Assembly (NCBI RefSeq): GCF_030766935.1
Contig: NZ_JASERL010000013.1
Span: 186,001-250,000 of the forward strand
From: Streptomyces sp. KL109B
Lineage (GTDB): Bacteria > Actinomycetota > Actinomycetes > Streptomycetales > Streptomycetaceae
Length of the DNA stretch: 64,000 bases
Direction: 5' to 3'
A model generated the notes under the pieces. That model saw nothing but the letters and a program-made list of their open reading frames with translations, ran no database searches and was not told where the DNA came from. The position numbers and the translations under genes were made by a program. This document shows, one piece after another, positions 24,595-31,599 of the stretch. The first letter of the stretch is position 1. Every line of letters starts with the position of its first letter.

Positions 24595-25250
24595 ACTGGC
24601 TCAACACCGAGGCCTTCACGATCTTCGGCCAGCACATCCTCTGGACCGACATGATCGGCAACACCGTCGGCCTCATCGCCCTCGCGCTCGGCTGGCGCCG
24701 CTCCATATGGACCTGGCCCGCCCAACTCCTCTCCGGCGCCATCCTGCTCACCGCCTTCGCCACCGCCCACCTCTCGGGCAGCGCGGGCAAGCAGCTCGTC
24801 GTCATCCTCGTCGCCCTGTACGGCTGGTGGCAGTGGAACCGCGGCAAGGGCCAGGCGCAGGACGGCTCCATCGCCGTCCGCTTCGCGACCTGGCGCGAGC
24901 GCGGCTACCTGATCGGCGCCGCGGCCGTCGGCACGCTCGCCGTGGGCGGACTGTTCTCCGCGTTCCCGACGCTGTCCTGGGACCCGTGGCCGGACGCCTA
25001 CATCTTCGTCGGCACCGTCGTCGCCATGTACGCGCAGGCCCGCGGCATGGTCGAGTTCTGGTTCGCCTGGCTGCTCGTCGACCTCGTCGGCGTCCCCCTG
25101 AACTTCGCCAACGGCTTCGCCTTCTCCGGATTCGTCTACGTCATCTACGGCGCGCTCGTCCTGTGGGGCATGCGCGACTGGTGGCTGCGCTCCCGCGCGG
25201 CCGCCGCCCCCGCCACCCCGGCCACGGCCATGGAAGGAGCCCGCGCATGA
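24591..25250 (+). CDS. ribM: PnuC-family transporter, probable riboflavin importer RibM/PnuX
   Basis: A 219-residue membrane protein with about seven helices of the PnuC fold (SIWTWPAQLLSGAILL, GKQLVVILVALYGWWQWNRGKG, and GMVEFWFAWLLVDLVGVPLNF). PnuC proteins carry nicotinamide riboside, but family members inside FMN-riboswitch operons of actinobacteria (RibM/PnuX) carry riboflavin by facilitated diffusion. Its place between ribE and ribBA, with 4-bp overlaps on both sides, makes the riboflavin role much more likely here. Confidence 0.9.
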   Translation: MNWLNTEAFTIFGQHILWTDMIGNTVGLIALALGWRRSIWTWPAQLLSGAILLTAFATAHLSGSAGKQLVVILVALYGWWQWNRGKGQAQDGSIAVRFATWRERGYLIGAAAVGTLAVGGLFSAFPTLSWDPWPDAYIFVGTVVAMYAQARGMVEFWFAWLLVDLVGVPLNFANGFAFSGFVYVIYGALVLWGMRDWWLRSRAAAAPATPATAMEGARA

Positions 25251-26527
25251 GCACGGCACCCAACCTGTACGAGGTCGAGGACCTCGCCCTCGACCCGGTC
25301 GAGATGGCGATCCGCGACATCGCCGCCGGACGGCCCGTCGTGGTCGTCGACGACGAGGACCGGGAGAACGAGGGCGACCTCGTCGTCGCCGCCGAGAAGA
25401 TCACGCCCGAGATCGTCGCGTTCATGATGAGCGAGTGCCGCGGCCTGATCTGCGCCCCCATGGAGGGCGCCGAGCTCGACCGGCTCGAACTCCCGCAGAT
25501 GGTCGGCGACAACACCGAGTCGATGAAGACCGCGTTCACCGTCTCCGTCGACGCCTCCGGCGCGCACGGCGTCACGACCGGCATCTCGGCCGCCGACCGC
25601 GCCGCCACGCTCCAGCTGCTCGCCTCCGGCGAGAGCGTGCCCGGCGACTTCGTCCGCCCCGGCCACATCTTCCCGCTGCGCGCCAGGGAAGGCGGCGTGC
25701 TCGTCCGCGACGGCCACACCGAGGCCGCCGTCGACCTCGCCCGGCTCGCGGGCCTGCGCCCCGCCGGCGCCATCGTCGAGATCGCGGGCGAGGACGGCGT
25801 CATGCTGCGGCTGCCCGAGCTGGTCCCGTTCGCCCGCAGGCACGGCCTGACGATCATCTCCATCAAGGACCTGATCGACTACCGCCGCACCTCCGAGCCC
25901 ACGGTCAAGCGCGAGGCCACCGTCCAACTCCCCACCGCCTTCGGCGAGTTCACGGCCTACGGCTACCGCTCCACGGTCGACGGCGTCGAGCACGTCGCCC
26001 TCGTCCACGGCGAGATCGGCGACGGCGAGGAGGTCCTCGCCCGGATCCACTCCGAGTGCCTCACCGGCGACGTCTTCCACTCCCTGCGCTGCGACTGCGG
26101 CCCCCAGCTGGAGGAATCGATGCGCCGCATCGTCGACGAGGGCCGCGGCGTCGTCGTCTACCTGCGCGGACACGAGGGCCGCGGCATCGGCCTCGTCTCC
26201 AAGCTGCGCGCGTACGAACTCCAGGAGCAGGGCCGCGACACCCTCGACGCCAACCTGGAACTCGGCCTGCCCGCCGACGCCCGCGACTACGCGGCGGGCG
26301 CCCAGATCCTCGGCGACCTCGGCGTCCGCAGCCTGCGCCTGATGACCAACAACCCCGACAAGACCGACGCCCTCACCCGCCACGGCCTCAAGGTCACGGC
26401 GCGGGAGCCGATGCCGGTCACCGCGGGCGAGCACAATCTGCGCTACCTGCGCACCAAGCGGGACCGCATGGGCCACGACCTGCCGTGGCTCGACGCCTCC
26501 GCGGCGTCGGCCTGCAACAACCAGTAG
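25247..26527 (+). CDS. ribBA: Bifunctional 3,4-dihydroxy-2-butanone-4-phosphate synthase / GTP cyclohydrolase II
   Basis: A 426-residue fusion. Residues about 15-215 are RibB (VDDEDRENEGDLVVAAE, the acidic Mg-binding loop; GVTTGISAADRAAT; RPGHIFPL). Residues about 220-420 are RibA, with the zinc cysteines in SECLTGDVFHSLRCDCG and the GHEGRGIGL nucleotide loop. The two activities supply both branches of riboflavin precursor synthesis. The ATG overlaps the ribM stop (ATGA). The last ~20 residues after TKRDRMGHDLPW are alanine-rich and variable. Confidence 0.97.
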   Translation: MSTAPNLYEVEDLALDPVEMAIRDIAAGRPVVVVDDEDRENEGDLVVAAEKITPEIVAFMMSECRGLICAPMEGAELDRLELPQMVGDNTESMKTAFTVSVDASGAHGVTTGISAADRAATLQLLASGESVPGDFVRPGHIFPLRAREGGVLVRDGHTEAAVDLARLAGLRPAGAIVEIAGEDGVMLRLPELVPFARRHGLTIISIKDLIDYRRTSEPTVKREATVQLPTAFGEFTAYGYRSTVDGVEHVALVHGEIGDGEEVLARIHSECLTGDVFHSLRCDCGPQLEESMRRIVDEGRGVVVYLRGHEGRGIGLVSKLRAYELQEQGRDTLDANLELGLPADARDYAAGAQILGDLGVRSLRLMTNNPDKTDALTRHGLKVTAREPMPVTAGEHNLRYLRTKRDRMGHDLPWLDASAASACNNQ

Positions 26528-26580
26528 CGGCAACCCAGTAACAACCGACTGTTGATCTACGTACGTACGAGGAGAAGCGC

Positions 26581-27066
26581 GTGAGCGGCAAGGGTGCACC
26601 CGAACTGAGCGTGAAGAACTGCGGCGACCTGCGGGTGGCCGTCATCGCGGCGCAGTGGCACGAGCAGGTCATGGACGGGCTCGTCAACGGCGCGCTGCGC
26701 GCCCTGAACGAACTGGGCATCAGCGAGCCCACCGTGCTCCGCGTCCCCGGCAGCTTCGAGCTCCCGGTCGTCGCCAAGGTCCTCGCGGGCCGCGGCTACG
26801 ACGCGGTCGTCGCGCTCGGCGTCGTCATCCGCGGCGGCACCCCGCACTTCGAGTACGTCTGCCAGGGCGTCACGCAGGGCCTCACCCAGGTCACCGTCGA
26901 CACCGGCGTCCCCGTCGGCTTCGGCGTCCTGACCTGCGACACCGAGGAGCAGGCGCTCGACAGGGCCGGAATCGAGGGCTCCAGCGAGGACAAGGGACAC
27001 GAGGCGGTCACCGCGGCCGTCGCCACCGCGACCACGCTCCGCACGATCGCCGAGCCCTGGCGCTGA
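26581..27066 (+). CDS. ribH: 6,7-dimethyl-8-ribityllumazine synthase
   Basis: A 161-residue lumazine synthase that condenses the ribitylamino-pyrimidinedione with dihydroxybutanone phosphate and forms icosahedral or pentameric shells. Typical segments are VIAAQWHEQVMDGLVNGA, VPGSFELPVVAKVLA, ALGVVIRGGTPHFEYV (with the catalytic His region) and PVGFGVLTCDTEEQALDRAG. The GTG start follows GAGGAGAAGC. It is 53 bp after ribBA and the last rib gene of the operon. Confidence 0.97.
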   Translation: MSGKGAPELSVKNCGDLRVAVIAAQWHEQVMDGLVNGALRALNELGISEPTVLRVPGSFELPVVAKVLAGRGYDAVVALGVVIRGGTPHFEYVCQGVTQGLTQVTVDTGVPVGFGVLTCDTEEQALDRAGIEGSSEDKGHEAVTAAVATATTLRTIAEPWR

Positions 27067-27084
27067 GGGCCGGTCCGGGACGCG

Positions 27085-27090
27085 TAAAGT
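27085..27090 (+). promoter_or_regulatory. -10 element of a probably leaderless hisE transcript
   Basis: TAAAGT lies 10 bp before the hisE ATG at 27101, so transcription would start at or just before the ATG. There is no Shine-Dalgarno sequence in the 34-bp gap after ribH. This suggests hisE-hisG has its own promoter rather than riding on the riboflavin operon. Confidence 0.45.
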
Positions 27091-27100
27091 AGACGCCACC

Positions 27101-27373
27101 ATGTCCAATAAGACGTTCGAGGAGCTCTTCACCGAGCTCCAGCACAAGGCAGCCAACGGCGACCCCGCCACGTCCCGCACCGCCGAACTGGTCGACAAGG
27201 GCGTCCATGCCATCGGCAAGAAGGTCGTCGAGGAGGCCGCCGAAGTCTGGATGGCCGCCGAGTACGAGAGCGACGACGCCGCGGCGGAGGAGATCTCGCA
27301 GCTCCTCTACCACGTGCAGGTGATGATGGTCGCCCGCGGCATCTCCCTCGACGACGTGTACGCGCACCTTTAG
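27101..27373 (+). CDS. hisE: Phosphoribosyl-ATP pyrophosphatase
   Basis: A 90-residue all-helical MazG-like pyrophosphatase carrying out the second step of histidine synthesis. The metal-binding EEAAEVWMAAEYE and EEISQLLYHVQVMM helices are intact. Standalone hisE next to hisG is the usual actinobacterial arrangement. It is separated from hisG by 58 bp carrying an AAAGGAA ribosome site for hisG. Confidence 0.96.
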   Translation: MSNKTFEELFTELQHKAANGDPATSRTAELVDKGVHAIGKKVVEEAAEVWMAAEYESDDAAAEEISQLLYHVQVMMVARGISLDDVYAHL

Positions 27374-27431
27374 ACCCGCGTACGCCTCGCCCCATCCCCA
27401 ACTCCCCACCTACGCAAAGGAATCCGCCCTC

Positions 27432-28280
27432 ATGCTGCGCATCGCCGTCCCCAACAAGGGTTCACTCTCAGGGCCTGCGTCGGACATGCTGCATGAGGCC
27501 GGATACCGGCAGCGCAAGGAGTCCAAGGAACTCGTCACGGTCGACCCGGACAACGAGGTCGAGTTCTTCTACCTGCGCCCCAAGGACATCGCGATCTACG
27601 TGTCCTCGGGCAAGCTCGACATCGGCATCACCGGCGAGGACCTGCTGATCGACTCCGGCGCCAAGGCCGAGACGATCCTGCCGCTCGGCTTCGCCCGCTC
27701 CACCTTCCGCTTCGCCTCGCGCCCCGGCGCGGTCAAGGACATCGCCGGCCTCGCCGGGAAGACGATCGCGACCTCCTACGAGGGCATCGTCGCCCGCTAC
27801 CTCGCCGAGCGCGGCGTGGACGCCAACGTCGTGCACCTCGACGGCGCCGTCGAGACCGCCATCGAACTCGGTGTCGCCGAGGCGATCGCCGACGTCGTCG
27901 AGACCGGCACGTCGCTGCGCAACGCCGGCCTGGAGGTCTTCGGCGAGCCGATCATGCGCTCCGAGGCCTGCGTGATCCGCCGCGAGGGCGAGGGCACGGA
28001 CGACCCCAAGGTGCAGCAGTTCCTCCGCCGCCTCCAGGGCGTCCTCGTCGCCCGGACGTACGTGATGATGGACTACGACTGCCGCGCCGAACACCTCGAA
28101 AAGGCCGTCGCCCTCACGCCCGGCCTCGAATCGCCCACGGTCTCCCCGCTCCACAACGAGGGCTGGGTCGCGGTCCGCGCCATGGTCCCGGCCAAGGGCG
28201 CCCAGCGCATCATGGACGACCTGTACGCCCTCGGCGCGCGGGCCATCCTCACCACGGCCATCCACGCCTGCCGCCTCTGA
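27432..28280 (+). CDS. hisG: ATP phosphoribosyltransferase (long form)
   Basis: A 282-residue HisG, first enzyme of histidine synthesis. It includes the C-terminal ACT-like regulatory domain of the long form, so it should be feedback-inhibited by histidine without HisZ. Seen: IAVPNKGSLSGPASDMLHEA, DLVETGTSLRNAG-type PRPP loop (DVVETGTSLRNAGL), and the C-terminal NEGWVAVRAMVPAKGAQRIM. Eleven bases before the following PH-domain gene. Confidence 0.97.
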   Translation: MLRIAVPNKGSLSGPASDMLHEAGYRQRKESKELVTVDPDNEVEFFYLRPKDIAIYVSSGKLDIGITGEDLLIDSGAKAETILPLGFARSTFRFASRPGAVKDIAGLAGKTIATSYEGIVARYLAERGVDANVVHLDGAVETAIELGVAEAIADVVETGTSLRNAGLEVFGEPIMRSEACVIRREGEGTDDPKVQQFLRRLQGVLVARTYVMMDYDCRAEHLEKAVALTPGLESPTVSPLHNEGWVAVRAMVPAKGAQRIMDDLYALGARAILTTAIHACRL

Positions 28281-28291
28281 GGACCCTCGTC

Positions 28292-28741
28292 ATGTCCGAG
28301 CCCCCTGCCCTCCCGGTCACGTTCCGCCCGTCCCGCACCCGCGCCATCCTGCACGCCCTCGGCGCGGCGTCCTTCGTCGTGATCACGATCGTCGCGCTGC
28401 TCCTCGCGGGCCTGAGCCCGGGCGAGAAGGCCAGCTTCGTCTTCACCGGCGCCCTGTTCTGGGCAGTCCTGTGGCTCCTCGCCCGACCGAAGGTCGTCGC
28501 CGACACCGAGGGCGTCACGGTGGTGAACGTCGCCCGCAGCCGCCGCCTCTCCTGGGCCGAAATCGTCCGCGTCAACCTCCGCCCCGGCGACCCCTGGGTC
28601 TTCCTCGACCTCACCGACGGCACCAGTCTGGCCGCCATGGGCATCCAACCCGGCATCGCCAAACAATCCGCCATCCGCGACGCCAAGGCGCTCCGCGCCC
28701 TGACGGAATCGGCGACCCACTCAAGCCCCGCCGGCGATTGA
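28292..28741 (+). CDS. PH-domain membrane protein
   Basis: A 149-residue protein with two membrane helices (about 20-42 and 50-66). Then comes a small bacterial PH-like domain (VVADTEGVTVVNVARSRRLSWAEIVRVN ending in FLDLTDGTSLAA). It commonly sits beside hisG in Streptomyces; function unknown, presumably membrane or cell-envelope associated. The last six residues (SSPAGD) and the stop codon are supplied by the dispersed repeat element at 28721, so the native C-terminus has been replaced or extended. Confidence 0.8.
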   Translation: MSEPPALPVTFRPSRTRAILHALGAASFVVITIVALLLAGLSPGEKASFVFTGALFWAVLWLLARPKVVADTEGVTVVNVARSRRLSWAEIVRVNLRPGDPWVFLDLTDGTSLAAMGIQPGIAKQSAIRDAKALRALTESATHSSPAGD

Positions 28742-28775
28742 GGAGCGGGGTCCGGGGTAGCGCCCCGAGACGCCA
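28719..28775. repeat. Dispersed intergenic element, single copy
   Basis: TCAAGCCCCGCCGGCGATTG followed by AGGAGCGGGGTCCGGGGTAGCGCCCCGAG: the same element as at 19.2 and 31.5 kb. It starts inside the PH-domain gene and includes its stop. The rest of the gap to 28996 (about 220 bp) holds no gene; it contains the AT-richer TTGATTAATCTGG and presumably the promoter of the CBS-protein pair. Confidence 0.7.
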
Positions 28776-28996
28776 CCCCCGTTGCCGGTGACTCCGAGTC
28801 CCCGGCTTGATTAATCTGGTGGCGGGGCGAGCCACACGCGCCGCCCCGCCCGTGCCCCGCCACCCCGGCGGAGCCAAGGGCTCCTGCTAACCGAGGAGTG
28901 ACTCCCTCCAGCGATGGACGGATCGTCCGGTAGTACCTGCGCCGCCCCCTCCCGACATAGCGCCCCCCAGGCGCACACGTCCCCGGAGGCGGCGGC

Positions 28997-30334
28997 ATGA
29001 CCATCCCGTTGCTGCTCCTTGCGGCCGCCTTCCTCCTGATCCTCGCCAACGGCTTCTTCGTCGCGGCCGAATTCGGCCTCGTCACCGTGGAACGCCCCGA
29101 CGCCGAGAAGGCCGCGGCCGCGGGCGACAAACGCGCCCGCACCGTGGTCAACGCCCTCAAGCAGCTCTCCTTCCAGCTCTCCGGCACCCAACTCGGCATC
29201 ACCATCACCTCCCTGGTCGTCGGCATGCTCGCCGAACCGGCCCTGGCCCAGCTCCTGAACGCCCCCTTCACCGCCGTCGGCCTCCCCGAAGGCGCCGTCG
29301 GCGGCATCTCGGTCGTCGTCGGCATGCTCCTGGCCTCCGCCGTGCAAATGGTGATCGGCGAACTCGTACCGAAGAACTGGGCGGTGTCGAAGCCCCTCCA
29401 GGTGGCCCGCTTCGTGGCCGGCCCCCAGCACGCCTTCTCCCGCCTGTTCCGCCCGGTGATCGCCCTGCTGAACGCGGTGGCGAACCGAATCGTCCGCGCC
29501 CTCGGCGTCGAGCCCGCCGACGAGCTCGCTTCTGCCCGCACCCCCGGCGAACTCGTCTCCCTGGCCCGGCACTCCGCGCAGGCGGGCGCCCTCGAACAGG
29601 ACACGGCCGACCTCTTCGTACGCACGCTGTCCCTCGCCGAACTCACCGCGCAGCACGTCATGACGCCGCGCGTGAAGGTCAGCGCGCTGCAGGCGTCCGC
29701 GACCGCCGAGGACGTGGTCAACCTGACGCGCGCCACCGGCCTGTCCCGCTTCCCGGTCTACCGGGAGCGGATCGACGAGATCATCGGCATGGTCCACCTC
29801 AAGGACGCCCTCGCGAAGCCCGCGCACGAGCGCCTCCGCACACCGGTGAGCCGCATCGCGCAACCGCCCCTCCTCGTCCCCGAGACCCTCCCCGTGCAAC
29901 CCCTCCTCGCCCGCCTCCGCAGCGAGCAGCCGATCGCCGTCGTCGTCGACGAGTACGGCGGCACGGCCGGGGTCGTCACCCTGGAGGACATCGTGGAGGA
30001 ACTGGTCGGCGAGGTCCGCGACGAACACGACGGCCTCGACCTCCCGGAGCTGGCCACCGCCCCGCCCGAGGACGGCCGCCCCGCCTGGGACGCCGACGGC
30101 GGCTGCCGCGTCGACATCCTGCGCCGCATCGGCCTGGACGTCCCCGAGGGCCCGTACGAGACGGTGGCCGGCCTCGTCGCCGACCTCCTGGGCCGCATCC
30201 CGGCCCCCGGCGACAGGGCAGAACTCCCCGGCTGGCGCCTCTCGGTGCGCGCCGTCGACCACTACCGGGCGGAACGCGTCCGGCTCGTGAAGACCGCCGA
30301 CGCCCCCACGCCCGTCCTGGAGGCGGCCCGATGA
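28997..30334 (+). CDS. CNNM/CorC (HlyC)-type hemolysin family protein, full-length
   Basis: A 445-residue membrane protein of the DUF21-CBS-CorC_HlyC class, implicated in Mg/Co ion homeostasis. The N-terminal DUF21 region has about three or four helices (LLLAAAFLLILANGFFVAAEFGLV at the start; GELVPKNWAVSKP). It is followed by a CBS pair (TPRVKVSALQA..., VVDEYGGTAGVVTLEDIVEEL) and the C-terminal transporter-associated domain (YETVAGLVADLLGRIPAPGD). ATG after GGAGGCGGC. Its stop overlaps the next, paralogous gene (ATGA). Confidence 0.92.
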   Translation: MTIPLLLLAAAFLLILANGFFVAAEFGLVTVERPDAEKAAAAGDKRARTVVNALKQLSFQLSGTQLGITITSLVVGMLAEPALAQLLNAPFTAVGLPEGAVGGISVVVGMLLASAVQMVIGELVPKNWAVSKPLQVARFVAGPQHAFSRLFRPVIALLNAVANRIVRALGVEPADELASARTPGELVSLARHSAQAGALEQDTADLFVRTLSLAELTAQHVMTPRVKVSALQASATAEDVVNLTRATGLSRFPVYRERIDEIIGMVHLKDALAKPAHERLRTPVSRIAQPPLLVPETLPVQPLLARLRSEQPIAVVVDEYGGTAGVVTLEDIVEELVGEVRDEHDGLDLPELATAPPEDGRPAWDADGGCRVDILRRIGLDVPEGPYETVAGLVADLLGRIPAPGDRAELPGWRLSVRAVDHYRAERVRLVKTADAPTPVLEAAR

Positions 30335-31413
30335 GCGCCCTGCAACTCGTCTTCGCCGGCCTGCTGGTCCTGGCGAACGGCTTCTTCGTAGGAGCGGAGT
30401 TCGCGCTGGTCTCGGTCCGCCGCAGCCAGATCGAACCCATCCCCGGCAAACGCGCCAAACAGGTCCTGTACGGCCTCGAACACCTGCCACAGATGATGGC
30501 GGCGGCCCAATTCGGTATCACCGTCTGCTCCTTGACCCTGGGAGCGGTCGCAGAACCGACGGTCGCCCACCTCCTGGAGCCCGTCTTCGAGGCGGCCCAC
30601 GTCCCGCACGGCATGATCCACCCGCTCGGGTACGTGATCGCGCTCGCGGCCGTCGTCTTCTTCCACCTCGTCATCGGCGAGATGGTGCCGAAGAACCTGG
30701 CGATGGCCGCGCCCGAGAAGACGGCGCTGTGGTTCAGCCCCGGCCTCGTCGCCTTCGCCCGCCTCTGCAAGCCGGTGACGGCGGCGCTCGGCGCCTGCTC
30801 CCGCCTCATCCTGCGCCTCTTCCGGGTCGACCCGAAGGACGAGGTGGAGGCGGTCTTCACCAGCGAACAACTCAACCGCCTCGTAGAGGACTCGGGCCAG
30901 GCGGGCCTCCTCGCGCCCGAGGAGCAAGAACGCCTCGAAGACGCCCTCGAACTGGGCTCGCACCCGGTGACGGACGTCCTGATCGACAAGGCGTCCCTGG
31001 TCACGGTCGGCCCTTCGGTCACCCCGGCCGAAATCATCGAGTTGACTGCCCGCACCGGGTACTCCCGCTTCCCCCTCTGCTCCGACGACGGCGCCTTCAT
31101 GGGCTACCTGCACGTCAAGGACGTCCTCGACCTCATCGAAGGCCCTGACACGGACCGCGCGGTCCCGCAACAACTCTGGCGCCCCATGGCCACCCTCCGC
31201 GCCGAACTCCCCCTGGACGACGCCCTGACGGTGATGCGCCGCGCCGCCACCCACCTCGCCCAGGTCGCCGACGCCTCCGGCCGCGTCCTCGGCCTCGTCG
31301 CCCTGGAAGACGTCCTCGAACTCCTCGTAGGCGAAGTCAAAGACCCCACCCACCGCACCCCCGACCCCCCACGCGTCCCCCCGGCCCGCACCCGTGAGGA
31401 GGCCCTGGCGTAA
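30331..31413 (+). CDS. CNNM/CorC-type hemolysin family protein lacking the C-terminal CorC_HlyC domain
   Basis: A 360-residue paralogue of the preceding gene with the same DUF21 start (LVFAGLLVLANGFFVGAEFALV) and a CBS pair (EIIELTARTGYSRFPLC, LGLVALEDVLELLVGEV). It ends soon after the second CBS motif and has no transporter-associated domain. The coupled full-length/short pair, with translational overlap, suggests a heteromeric complex. The last residues are Pro/Thr-rich. Confidence 0.92.
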   Translation: MSALQLVFAGLLVLANGFFVGAEFALVSVRRSQIEPIPGKRAKQVLYGLEHLPQMMAAAQFGITVCSLTLGAVAEPTVAHLLEPVFEAAHVPHGMIHPLGYVIALAAVVFFHLVIGEMVPKNLAMAAPEKTALWFSPGLVAFARLCKPVTAALGACSRLILRLFRVDPKDEVEAVFTSEQLNRLVEDSGQAGLLAPEEQERLEDALELGSHPVTDVLIDKASLVTVGPSVTPAEIIELTARTGYSRFPLCSDDGAFMGYLHVKDVLDLIEGPDTDRAVPQQLWRPMATLRAELPLDDALTVMRRAATHLAQVADASGRVLGLVALEDVLELLVGEVKDPTHRTPDPPRVPPARTREEALA

Positions 31414-31550
31414 CCAGATCAAGCCTTGGCGGCCGCCGATCCATTCAAGCCTTGGCGGCGGCCGATCCATTCAAGCCTCGGCGGCGGGTGACTATTTTCA
31501 GCCCCTGCGGCGATTGAGCAGCGGGGCCCGGGGCAGAGCCCCGCGACGCC
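31414..31550. repeat. 26-bp tandem repeat and dispersed intergenic element
   Basis: AAGCCT occurs at 31421, 31447 and 31473 in a tandem array of 26-bp units (TCAAGCCTTGGCGGC-NGCCGATCCAT). It is followed at about 31498-31548 by a full copy of the dispersed element (CAGCCCCTGCGGCGATTGAG plus the GGGGCAGAGCCCC hairpin). The array looks derived from the element's own first half. It separates the CBS-protein gene from the convergent ATPase gene and probably terminates both. Confidence 0.75.
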
Positions 31551-31599
31551 AACCCCGGCGCCGCCGAACGGAACGGAGGGGCCGCCCCACCCCGACGGA

